From Solirubrobacterales bacterium (GTDB lineage: Bacteria > Actinomycetota > Thermoleophilia > Solirubrobacterales > Solirubrobacteraceae), in contig JAOPZO010000291.1 in the NCBI GenBank assembly GCA_025964065.1, positions 1 to 13,046 on the forward strand: 13,046 nt of DNA, read 5' to 3'. This document shows positions 5,687-13,046 of this stretch, piece by piece. The position numbers were made by a program, and so were the translations under genes. The notes under the pieces were generated by a model, which did no database searches, was not told the origin of the DNA, and was given only the letters and a program-made list of their open reading frames with translations. Numbering within the stretch: position 1 is the stretch's first letter; the number at the start of each line of letters is the position of its first letter.

Positions 5687-7318
5687 TCAGGTGAGCGCCG
5701 CCGCCTGCCCGGTGAGCGCGCCTTTCACCACGCGGCCCATCGCGTTGCGCGGCAGCGCATCGACGAGATCGATCCGTGCCGGAACCTTGTAGTCCGCCAG
5801 CCGTACGGCGCAGAACGCGATCAGCTCGTCCGCGGTCGGCGGCGGCTCGGTCGCGGCCACGACGACCCCGCGGACGTCCTGCCCGAGCACCGGGTTCGAG
5901 AGTGGCACCACGGCGGCCTCGGCGACGCCCGGGTGCTCCATGAGGACCCCCTCGACCTCGGCCGAGGAGATGTTCAGGCCACCCCGGCGGATGAGCTGCT
6001 TGCTGCGATCGACGAAGGACAGGTAGCCCTCGGCGTCGCGGGTGCAGAGATCGCCCGTATGGAGCCAGCAGTCGCGGTCGATCGCCGCGGCGGTGGCCTC
6101 GGGGTCGTCGACGTAGCGCGACATCGTGCTCGGGCCGCGCAGCAGGAGCTCACCGATCTCGCCCTCCGCGACCGGCGCGCCGTCGGCACGGACAACCGCG
6201 TGCTCGACCCACGGGTGGAACGTCCCGCGGCCGATCGACAGGCCGAAGGAGCCCATGCGCTCCAGCGCGGCCGGGTGGTCCTCGGGCACGAGCATCGTCC
6301 CGGACGTGCCGCCCTCGGTCAGCCCGTAGACGTTCGTGAGCTCGATGCCCATGCGCTGGGCCAGCGTCCACAGCCGGCGGTAGTAGGCAGGGCCCGCGGG
6401 CTGGCCGCCGTGGCAGATGCGGCGCAGTGCGGGGAGCTCGAGCGCGGCGAGCGCGTCGTCCCCGACCCGGTCGAAGAGCAGCTGCATCACGCTGTTGATG
6501 AGGAACGTCGAGGTCGTGCCCCAGCGCTGCATGCGCTCGATCGTGCGCACGACGTGGAACTCCGGCTCGACCGCGAGCGTGCAGCCGGCGTAGAGCGCGG
6601 AGAGCAGGTTGGTGTGGCAGCCCGTGCTTGTGAAGAACGGGGCGAAGGACTGGTGGGTGCTCGTGGCGTCGAGGCCCCAGAGCGGTATCGCCTGGATACC
6701 GCAGGCGACCGAGCCGCCGTGGGTGAGCGCGACGGCCTTCGGCTTGCCGGTCGTTCCCGAGGTGAAGATCCAGTCGGCGTCGTCGTGCTCGGTGAGCGGC
6801 GCCGGCGCGACGTCGTCGGCGCCGGTCGCGAGCGCCTCGGCCAGACTCCGCCCGAGCGTCGGCGTGTCGCCGGCCTCCAGGAGCGCCGCGTCTCCCCGCG
6901 CGGCGTGGACGCCGGCCAGCAGCGGGGCGAACGCCGGCGCGAAGACGATCGCGGCGGGCGCCACGACTTCGAGCACGTAGGCGAGCTCGCGCGCGACCGA
7001 CCGCGTGTTCAGCGGGACCGTGATGGCCCCGAGCCGGTGGGCGGCGTGGTAGGCGAGGTGCGCCTCCGCCGCGCCGTCGTTGTCGAACATGATCGCCACG
7101 CGATCGCCCTTCTCCACCCCCGCGTCCGCGAGCGCCGACGCGAGCCGGCCCGCCTGCGCGCGGAGCTCCCCGTAGGTGCGCGCGACCTCCGCGCCGGCGA
7201 GAAGGCTGCAGGCGATCAGCGCGACGCGCTCCGGGTGCGAGGCGGCGCGCGCGTCGAGGACATCGCGAACCGTCCGCTCCGGTACCCCGGCGGGGAGCGG
7301 GACCCGCCCGTCAGCCAT
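5687..7318 (-). CDS. Acyl-CoA ligase (AMP-forming, ANL superfamily) with Arg at the A10 lysine position
   Basis: A 543-residue acyl/aryl-CoA synthetase. Core motifs are the P-loop TSGTTGKPKAV from residue 186, YGLTEGGTSG (A5), LHTGDLC (A7), and the A8 hinge DRSKQLIRRGGLNISSAEVE. It activates a carboxylic acid to an acyl-AMP and then to the CoA thioester; the substrate is unknown. The A10 segment reads LPRNAMGR529VVK532: Arg stands where most family members have the lysine used in adenylation. The start ATG 7318 is set by GGAG (CTCC on the plus strand at 7326-7329) seven bases upstream, and overlaps the end of the 71-residue gene by 8 bases, so the pair is translationally coupled. An extension further upstream in this frame lies antiphase over that small gene and is rejected. 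The stop faces the EthD remnant 13 bases away. Confidence 0.88.
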   Translation of the reverse strand: MADGRVPLPAGVPERTVRDVLDARAASHPERVALIACSLLAGAEVARTYGELRAQAGRLASALADAGVEKGDRVAIMFDNDGAAEAHLAYHAAHRLGAITVPLNTRSVARELAYVLEVVAPAAIVFAPAFAPLLAGVHAARGDAALLEAGDTPTLGRSLAEALATGADDVAPAPLTEHDDADWIFTSGTTGKPKAVALTHGGSVACGIQAIPLWGLDATSTHQSFAPFFTSTGCHTNLLSALYAGCTLAVEPEFHVVRTIERMQRWGTTSTFLINSVMQLLFDRVGDDALAALELPALRRICHGGQPAGPAYYRRLWTLAQRMGIELTNVYGLTEGGTSGTMLVPEDHPAALERMGSFGLSIGRGTFHPWVEHAVVRADGAPVAEGEIGELLLRGPSTMSRYVDDPEATAAAIDRDCWLHTGDLCTRDAEGYLSFVDRSKQLIRRGGLNISSAEVEGVLMEHPGVAEAAVVPLSNPVLGQDVRGVVVAATEPPPTADELIAFCAVRLADYKVPARIDLVDALPRNAMGRVVKGALTGQAAALT

Positions 7319-7526
7319 CGAGCCACTCCGGCTGGCCGTCTGCGTCCTCCGGGGAGCCGTCGTGGGGGAGCGGCACGCAGGTCTGCCCGCGGCAGGGGCC
7401 CTCGGTCTGCTTCTCGCGGCCGGTGACGGCCGCCAGCTCGGCCGCGGAGAGCAGGCGTGCGCCCGGGCGGGCCGTGGTGTCCAGGGCATGGGCGGGGCGT
7501 TCGTCGTCGATGACGGTCGCGGGCAT
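7311..7526 (-). CDS. 71-residue protein with CRGQTC (CX4C) motif
   Basis: A small soluble protein whose start is fixed at ATG 7526 by a strong GGAGGT. An alternative start at 7598 would add 24 Pro/Ala/Gly-rich residues but has no such site. The first 22 residues look disordered; then comes LLSAAELAAVTG (a helix), the motif TEGPC45RGQTC50VPLP, and an acidic tail ending EWLDG. The pattern of an ELxxVTG helix followed by GxCRGxxCVPLP resembles, from memory, the N-terminal part of some actinobacterial redoxin-domain proteins, but here it stands alone. It may be a metal-binding or thiol-redox adaptor for the ligase whose start it overlaps by 8 bases. The function is not known. Confidence 0.7.
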   Translation of the reverse strand: MPATVIDDERPAHALDTTARPGARLLSAAELAAVTGREKQTEGPCRGQTCVPLPHDGSPEDADGQPEWLDG

Positions 7527-7530
7527 CGGT

Positions 7531-7536
7531 ACCTCC
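7531..7536 (-). promoter_or_regulatory. Strong ribosome binding site deciding the start of the 71-residue gene
   Basis: On the minus strand GGAGGT lies four bases before ATG 7526. It is among the best Shine-Dalgarno matches in the window and argues for the shorter form of the protein. Confidence 0.7.
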
Positions 7537-7539
7537 GGA

Positions 7540-7553
7540 TCGGGTGCACCCGA
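7540..7553. promoter_or_regulatory. Perfect 14-bp palindrome upstream of the CRGQTC gene, possible operator
   Basis: TCGGGTGCACCCGA is its own reverse complement with no spacer. It sits directly before the ribosome binding site of the 71-residue gene, in the 81-base gap after tetR. It does not match the CCTACC-N4-GGTAGG sites, so if it is an operator it would serve a different regulator. The rest of the gap holds a short CCGCGG-ACG-CCGCGG hairpin (7565-7579) and nothing else I can name. Confidence 0.4.
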
Positions 7554-7607
7554 ACGATTCCCGACCGCGGACGCCGCGGGGGCTGGCGGAACCGACAAGC
7601 ACCGCGC

Positions 7608-8222
7608 TCAGCGCGTCGCGATGCCGTGCAGCGTCATGTCGGCGAAGAGGTCGGCGACGGCGCCGGCCGAGAGCTCGCCCGCCGGGTCGAACCAGGTGTA
7701 GCCCCAGTTCGCCATCGCGAGGATGCCGCGTGTCGCCACCGGGACGTGCGCGATCACGAAGGAGCCGTCGGCGACGCCCTCCTCGAGCACACCGCGCACC
7801 ATGCGCTCGTAGTCGTCGCGCTTGGCCACGATCGCGTCCCAGCGCTCGCCCTCGATCGCGTCCGCGTCGCTGAGGAACACCCGGACCTCGCGCGTGTGGT
7901 TCGCGACCAGGTCCATCGCCACGCGGAGGACGGCGCGGAGCCGCAGGGCCGACGGCTCACCGGTCGAGACGGCCGCGACGGTCTGCGCGACGAGCCCGTC
8001 GATCAGCCGGTCGTGGATCGCGTAGAGCAGATCCTCCTTCTTGCGGACGTGGTGGTAGAGGCTCGGCTTGCGCATGCCGAGCGCGTCGGCCACGTCCTGC
8101 ATGGAGGTCGCGTGGTAGCCGCGGACGCTGAACACCTCGGTCGCCGCCTCGAGGATGTCGCCGCGGATGGCCGCCGGCGAGAAGTCCTCGCCGTCGCGGC
8201 GCTGTCTGCTGGGAGTGGGCAC
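7608..8222 (-). CDS. TetR/AcrR family transcriptional regulator
   Basis: A 204-residue one-component repressor. The N-terminal DNA-binding domain runs over residues 20-65: ILEAATEVFSVRGYHATS, then the helix-turn-helix MQDVADALGMRKPSLYHHV and KKEDLLYAI. The C-terminal two-thirds is the variable ligand-binding and dimer domain. The GTG at 8222 gives the usual family length and is preceded by TAGCTT with 7 bases between, the spacing of a leaderless promoter; TTG at 8231 is an alternative start, and a longer in-frame opening up to 8558 would run antiphase into the SDR gene. It is divergent from the SDR operon with a 67-base intergenic region that contains the palindrome CCTACCGGTCGGTAGG. I infer that it represses the SDR operon and probably the lipoprotein gene, released by a pathway intermediate such as an acyl-CoA. 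Confidence 0.88.
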   Translation of the reverse strand: MPTPSRQRRDGEDFSPAAIRGDILEAATEVFSVRGYHATSMQDVADALGMRKPSLYHHVRKKEDLLYAIHDRLIDGLVAQTVAAVSTGEPSALRLRAVLRVAMDLVANHTREVRVFLSDADAIEGERWDAIVAKRDDYERMVRGVLEEGVADGSFVIAHVPVATRGILAMANWGYTWFDPAGELSAGAVADLFADMTLHGIATR

Positions 8223-8229
8223 CGCGGGC

Positions 8230-8235
8230 AAGCTA
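8230..8235 (-). promoter_or_regulatory. Possible leaderless -10 of tetR
   Basis: On the minus strand TAGCTT (TANNNT) is followed by exactly 7 bases and then the GTG at 8222, the arrangement typical of leaderless actinobacterial transcripts. There is no Shine-Dalgarno in front of the GTG. It is inferred from spacing only. Confidence 0.4.
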
Positions 8236-8265
8236 TCGGTTCCGCTAGTGTGCCCCGAGCGACGT

Positions 8266-8281
8266 CCTACCGGTCGGTAGG
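8266..8281. promoter_or_regulatory. TetR operator between tetR and the SDR operon
   Basis: CCTACCGGTCGGTAGG is a palindrome of two 7-base half sites (CCTACCG/CGGTAGG) around two bases. It lies in the divergent intergenic region of a TetR gene, 8 bases before the SDR ATG, the classic place for an autoregulatory TetR site. The same CCTACC-N4-GGTAGG frame recurs at 5289-5304 and 12834-12849. Confidence 0.75.
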
Positions 8282-8283
8282 CT
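8278..8283 (+). promoter_or_regulatory. Possible leaderless -10 of the SDR operon inside the operator
   Basis: TAGGCT (TANNNT) overlaps the right end of the operator and is followed by 6 bases and ATG 8290; the gene has no Shine-Dalgarno. Repressor binding would then cover the -10. A competing -10 is TAGTGT at 8246-8251, which would put the operator in the leader. Confidence 0.35.
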
Positions 8284-8289
8284 GCGGCC

Positions 8290-9054
8290 ATGGCGCGGAT
8301 CGCAGTCGTCAGCGGGGCCGGGAGCGGCATCGGCCGCTCGATCGCCACGGTGCTCGCCGAGCAGGGCTGGACGGTCGCGGTCGGCGACATCGGCGAGGCC
8401 GGCGGCCGCGAGACGGTCGAGCAGATCACCGCCGCGGGGGGCGAGGCGATGTTCACGCGGATCGACGTCACCGACGGCGCGGCGCTCGAGCCCTGGTTCG
8501 CCGAGGTCGCCGAGCGGTGGGGTGGCATCGATGCGCTCGTGAACAACGCCGGGATCAACGGCCCGATCGCACTGCTGGAGGACTACTCCGCCGAGGACTT
8601 CCAGCACATCATCCAGGTCAACCTCGTCTCGGTCGCGCTCGCGACTCGCGCGATCATCCCCCACATGCGTCGCCGCGGCGGGGGGGCGATCGTGAACATC
8701 GGCTCCACCGCGAGCCTCCAGGGCTACGGCTCGCTCAGCGGCTACACGGCCGCCAAGCACGGCGTCCTCGGCCTCACGCGGACCACCGCGATCGAGTACG
8801 CGGACATCCCGATCCGCGTCAACTGCGTGTGCCCCGGCCCGGTCGACACCCCGCTGATGCAGGGCATCTACGAGGCGATGAGCCCGGATGACCCGTCGGT
8901 CGCCCGCGAGATGTTCGCCCAGACCTCCGCGCTCAAGCGCTACGCGAATGCCCGCGAGATCTCCGCGGTCGTCGCCTTCCTCCTCAGCGACGCCGCGTCC
9001 TACGTCACCGGCGCCGCCATCCCCGTCGACGGTGCGATCACCGCCGGCGTCTGA
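8290..9054 (+). CDS. Short-chain dehydrogenase/reductase (classical SDR)
   Basis: A 254-residue classical SDR oxidoreductase that interconverts a secondary alcohol and a ketone with a nicotinamide cofactor. Visible motifs are the Rossmann glycine motif GAGSGIG (residues 9-15), Asp33 at the end of beta-2, which favours NAD(H) over NADP(H), DVTD (59-62), NNAG (85-88), and the catalytic tetrad N111, S139, Y152, K156. The end AIPVDGAITAGV is typical. All catalytic residues are intact and length is standard. It is the first gene of the operon facing tetR, with the operator immediately upstream and no ribosome binding site, so leaderless translation is likely. By context it oxidises or reduces the substrate that the following MDR enzyme and CoA ligase also handle; the substrate is not determinable. 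Confidence 0.9.
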   Translation: MARIAVVSGAGSGIGRSIATVLAEQGWTVAVGDIGEAGGRETVEQITAAGGEAMFTRIDVTDGAALEPWFAEVAERWGGIDALVNNAGINGPIALLEDYSAEDFQHIIQVNLVSVALATRAIIPHMRRRGGGAIVNIGSTASLQGYGSLSGYTAAKHGVLGLTRTTAIEYADIPIRVNCVCPGPVDTPLMQGIYEAMSPDDPSVAREMFAQTSALKRYANAREISAVVAFLLSDAASYVTGAAIPVDGAITAGV

Positions 9055-9086
9055 GCCCCGCCCCCCCCGAGAGAACGAGGCAACGC

Positions 9087-10148
9087 ATGAAGGCCATCCG
9101 CTTCCACGAGTTCGGGCCGCCGGCGGCCCTGCGCTACGACGACGTCGAGGTCCCCGCGCCCGCGCCGGGAGAGGCGCTCGTGCGCGTGCACGCCGTCGGC
9201 GTCAACCGCATGGACGTCGAGATGCGCGCCGGCATCTACGGCGGCGAGTCGCTCATGGACTTCTACTTCGGGCAGATGATGGAGTTCCCGCACACGCCCG
9301 GCATCGAGCCCGCCGGCGTGGTGGAGGCGGTCGGCGAGGGCGTCACCGCGGTCAAGCCGGGCGACCGGGTCGTCCCGCACTCCCACCTCTCGTGCGGCGC
9401 CTGCCGCCAGTGTCTGGCCGGGCACGACAACGCCTGTGCGCAGATCCGGGTGCTCGGCGTGCAGACCCCCGGCATCGGCGGCTACGCGGAGTACTTCACC
9501 TGGCCCGCCCGGCTGCTCATCCCGCTCCCCGACAGCGTCACCTACGAGCAGGGCGCCGCGCTCCTCGTCAACTACGGGCCGGTGTGGACGGCGCTGATCC
9601 AACGGGCCGAGCTGCGCCCGGGAGACACGCTGCTCATCACGGGTGCGACCGGCGGCTGCGGCCACGCCGCCATCGAGATCGGCCGGCTCACCGGCGCGCG
9701 CGTACTCGCCCTGGGGGGCGGCGACGAGAAGCTCGAGGAGCTCGCCTCGATGGGCGCAGAGCCGATCGACTATCGCGGGGGCTTCGCCGCGGACGTGCTC
9801 GAGGCCACCGACGGCCGCGGCGCGGACGTCGTGCTCGAGCTGGTCGGCGCCGACACGTTCAAGGAGTCGCTCGGCGCAGCGGCGGGCCGGGGCCGCGTCG
9901 CGGTCATCGGCTCGCACGGGGGCATCCAGACCGAGCTGAACCTCGGGCTGCTGTTCGCGATGAACCTCCAGATCCACGGGATCACCCGCGGCAACCAGGC
10001 CTCGATGCAGAAGCTCGTCGAGCTCGCGGGGACCGGCGTGCTCACCCCGAAGATCTTCCGCACGCTGGCGCTCGCCGAGGCGGCAGAGGCCCACCGGCTG
10101 ATGGACGAGCGGAAGCACAGCGGGAAGATCGTGCTCTCGGTCGCCTAA
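9087..10148 (+). CDS. MDR-family dehydrogenase (Zn-type ADH / quinone oxidoreductase-like) lacking catalytic zinc ligands
   Basis: A 353-residue medium-chain dehydrogenase/reductase with a GroES-like N-terminal domain and a Rossmann domain carrying ATGGCGHAA. The structural-zinc lobe is complete: C103, C106, C109 and C117 in CGACRQCLAGHDNAC. The catalytic-zinc site is not: position 40 is Asn (GVNRMD) where zinc ADHs have Cys, and the GHE motif reads G72-I73-E74. It therefore probably works as a zinc-independent reductase of the quinone or enoyl type while keeping a structural zinc. ATG 9087 has GAGG six bases upstream. The 32-base gap after the SDR gene contains a run of eight C. It is in the same operon as the SDR enzyme and is the second redox enzyme of the proposed pathway. 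Confidence 0.88.
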   Translation: MKAIRFHEFGPPAALRYDDVEVPAPAPGEALVRVHAVGVNRMDVEMRAGIYGGESLMDFYFGQMMEFPHTPGIEPAGVVEAVGEGVTAVKPGDRVVPHSHLSCGACRQCLAGHDNACAQIRVLGVQTPGIGGYAEYFTWPARLLIPLPDSVTYEQGAALLVNYGPVWTALIQRAELRPGDTLLITGATGGCGHAAIEIGRLTGARVLALGGGDEKLEELASMGAEPIDYRGGFAADVLEATDGRGADVVLELVGADTFKESLGAAAGRGRVAVIGSHGGIQTELNLGLLFAMNLQIHGITRGNQASMQKLVELAGTGVLTPKIFRTLALAEAAEAHRLMDERKHSGKIVLSVA

Positions 10149-10155
10149 ACGCAAC

Positions 10156-11684
<1,529 letters not shown>

Positions 11685-11697
<13 letters not shown>

Positions 11698-12689
11698 CGG
11701 GAAGCGGAGTCCCGGAGGGGCTTCTCTGCAGCCAGGCCGAGCTCGACGAGATGTGCCGCAACGGCACCGAACTGGTGCACGAGGCGATCGACACCGGGGA
11801 CCCCGATCACGTGCGGGAGACGTACGCCCGGATCACCGAGGCGCGCGCCGGCCTCGTGGCCCTGATGAACGACTGGTCCGCGAGCCTGCTCGAGCACCTG
11901 GTGGTCGAGCACGGCCAGCCGGGGATGCGCGCGGCGCTCGATGCCGACCAGTGGCTGGAGATCGGGCAGCGCACCGGGCTCGACCTCCCGGCGACGGTGC
12001 TCGCCCGCGCGGAGTTCGCCGGTACGGGCGACGTCGCCGACCGGCTCCACGCCCTCGTGCTCGACGGGAGGCCCGGCCCCGCGAAGGGGCTGTGGGCGGA
12101 GGTGGACGCCGCGACGCTGAAGCTGCACGACTACCGCATCGACTGGGTCACCTCGATCATGACCCACATCTACCGGGCGCACGGGGTGGAGGAGTTCAAC
12201 GCCGCGCAGCTGCGCTGCGCCCGCGCGGAGTGGTGGCACGGCCGGATGGTCGGGGACCGCGAGATCCTCTCCGACCCGGTGCAGCGCATCAGGAACTGGT
12301 CGTTCTTCCTCGGGGTGGGGAACTGGGGCACGGTGTCGGTGCACGAGACGGCGGACGCCTTCACGATTCACCACCAGGTCTGCGGGAGCTGCGGCCGCCA
12401 GGAGCTGCGGGGCTGCCACGAGGAGCCGCTCTCCTTCGCGCGGGTCACCGAGCCGGTCCCCGGGCTGAACTTCTCGAACCCCGACTACACGATCTACCGC
12501 ACCCACCTCGCGGCATGGCACTTCGTGATGCCGATCGGCGAGGTCGGCCATCCGTGGCCCGCGATCAACTGCTCCGGAGTCCCCGGGCGCTGCTGGTTCA
12601 CGATCTACAAGGACCCGATGGACACCCCCGGTTGGTACTACGAGCAGGCGGGCCTGGAGAAGCCGGCCGCCCGTCCCCGCGTCTCCTGA
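11685..12689 (+). CDS. Conserved-looking Cys/His/Trp-rich protein of unknown function
   Basis: A 334-residue soluble protein, last gene of the SDR-MDR-ligase operon. I do not recognise the family. The first half (residues 15-190) is helical and acidic, without signal peptide or membrane segments. The second half is rich in aromatic and candidate metal-binding residues: EWWHGRM, WSFFLGVGNWGTVSVHE, H229-H230-QVC233GSC236, GC244-H245, GEVGH289PWP, NC296SGVPGRC303W, and KDPMDTPGWYYE. This C-x2-C-x7-CH then C-x6-C spacing could hold zinc or an Fe-S or heme cofactor, but could also be structural. It resembles a compact enzyme more than a regulator. Its coupling to the ligase suggests it acts on a CoA thioester or stabilises the pathway. 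GTG 11685 is chosen for its ribosome binding site. Confidence 0.75.
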
Positions 12690-12704
12690 GCCAGTCCCCG
12701 GGCA

Positions 12705-12740
12705 GCACCCGCGCGGCCGGTTCAGGACCGGCGGCGGTGC
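12705..12740. terminator. Stem-loop after the operon, possible terminator without T-run
   Basis: Inner arms GCCGGT (12716-12721) and ACCGGC (12727-12732) pair perfectly around TCAGG. Outer arms GCACC (12705-12709) and GGTGC (12736-12740) extend the stem across a mismatched bulge. It begins 16 bases after the stop of the unknown gene. No T-run follows, which is common in high-GC actinobacteria. The 183-base gap to the next gene otherwise holds a short palindrome and an operator. Confidence 0.4.
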
Positions 12741-12774
12741 GTTCCCCCGGGCGCCGAACAACCACCTATCGCTA

Positions 12775-12785
12775 CAGACAGTCTG
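12775..12785. repeat. Short palindrome CAGAC-A-GTCTG
   Basis: Two 5-base half sites around one base, in the promoter region of the lipoprotein gene, 49 bases upstream of the operator palindrome. It may be a second regulator site or chance. Confidence 0.25.
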
Positions 12786-12833
12786 CCGCGCAGGCCCCTT
12801 CCAATCGCCGAACCTCGCGGCTAGCGTCGGCGC

Positions 12834-12849
12834 CCTACCGTCCGGTAGG
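12834..12849. promoter_or_regulatory. TetR-type operator before the lipoprotein gene
   Basis: CCTACCGTCCGGTAGG has the same 7-base half sites and 2-base centre as the site at 8266-8281. It ends 23 bases before ATG 12873. TAGCGT at 12822-12827 is a possible -10 that would place the site at the transcription start. I infer control by the TetR encoded at 7608-8222. Confidence 0.65.
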
Positions 12850-12872
12850 CCAATTCAGGAGGGGTCTTTCGA

Positions 12873-13046
12873 ATGAAGCTCTGTGCAGTGGGTCGAGCAG
12901 CAGCGCTAGCCGTGCCGCTCTCCGCTCTCGTCGCGCTCGGCGCCGGGTGCGGCAGCGACGACGAGAGCGACACCACCAGCGCCGCCGCGACCGGGGCGCA
13001 GTCCACCACCACCGCTGCCGCCGTCGCGAAGGCGCAGGTCGCGCCG
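12873..13046 (+). CDS. Secreted lipoprotein, possibly ABC transporter solute-binding protein (3' partial)
   Basis: The first 58 residues of a lipoprotein that runs off the window. A basic start with Arg8 is followed by a hydrophobic core (AAALAVPLSALVALGAG) and the lipobox LGAG-C26. After Cys26 comes an acidic then Ser/Thr/Ala-rich linker (GSDDESDTTSAAATG), typical of actinobacterial solute-binding lipoproteins tethered outside the membrane. ATG 12873 is preceded by AGGAGG at 12857-12862. No binding-domain sequence is visible yet, so the transporter assignment is inference from linker type and context. The operator upstream suggests it belongs to the same TetR regulon as the SDR operon, which would fit substrate uptake. 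Confidence 0.7.
   Translation, partial: MKLCAVGRAAALAVPLSALVALGAGCGSDDESDTTSAAATGAQSTTTAAAVAKAQVAP

Noticed and set aside
5933..7426. 497-codon plus-strand open frame opposite the CoA ligase
   Set aside because: No recognisable motif; it mirrors the ligase gene, whose motifs are complete.
9061..9068. Run of eight C between the SDR and MDR genes as a phase-variable tract
   Set aside because: It is intergenic within an operon and lies ahead of the ribosome binding site; slippage would not shift a reading frame, and C-runs are expected at this GC content.
12821..13012. 63-codon minus-strand open frame over the lipoprotein start
   Set aside because: It runs antisense to a clear signal peptide and lipobox with a good ribosome binding site, and it covers the operator.

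Overview
The window is very GC-rich and densely coded on both strands, with GTG starts, overlapping genes and several starts that lack a Shine-Dalgarno sequence. Together with an LLM-class (F420-type) oxidoreductase, an ACAD10-like aminoglycoside-phosphotransferase-fold protein, acyl-CoA ligases and a TetR regulator, this points to an actinomycete-type bacterium. Solirubrobacterales/Thermoleophilia is my best guess, made from general character and not from a marker gene. No rRNA, tRNA, CRISPR array, IS element or phage gene was seen. No gap between genes exceeds 300 bases.

Layout. (1) Bases 1-2697, plus strand: four genes joined by overlapping stop/start codons. They are the tail of an unrecognised gene, a DUF6285-like small protein, an APH-fold phosphotransferase and an LLM-class flavin oxidoreductase. 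(2) Bases 2694-5224, minus strand: a histidine phosphatase, a DHA2-type MFS exporter and a SnoaL/NTF2-like protein, meeting the first operon tail to tail on a shared CTAG. (3) Bases 5225-5673: three consecutive perfect inverted repeats, then the body of an EthD-domain gene with no start and no N-terminus, so probably a remnant. (4) Bases 5687-8222, minus strand: a TetR regulator, a 71-residue protein with a CRGQTC motif, and an acyl-CoA ligase. (5) Bases 8290-12689, plus strand, divergent from tetR: an SDR dehydrogenase, an MDR dehydrogenase, a second acyl-CoA ligase and a 334-residue Cys/His/Trp-rich protein of unknown function. (6) From 12873: the start of a secreted lipoprotein, possibly an ABC solute-binding protein.

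How it may work together. The same palindrome, CCTACC-N4-GGTAGG, occurs three times, always outside intact genes: between tetR and the SDR gene, before the lipoprotein gene, and before the EthD remnant. The simplest reading is a local TetR regulon for uptake and breakdown of an unidentified hydrophobic alcohol, ketone or acid. In that reading the lipoprotein captures the substrate, the SDR and MDR enzymes oxidise or reduce it, the ligases activate the acid to a CoA thioester, and the unknown protein does a further step. The substrate cannot be read from the sequence. The strongest leads are the three-site operator set, the unknown 334-residue protein, the small CRGQTC protein coupled to a ligase whose A10 catalytic lysine appears to be arginine, and the hairpin cluster beside the truncated EthD gene.
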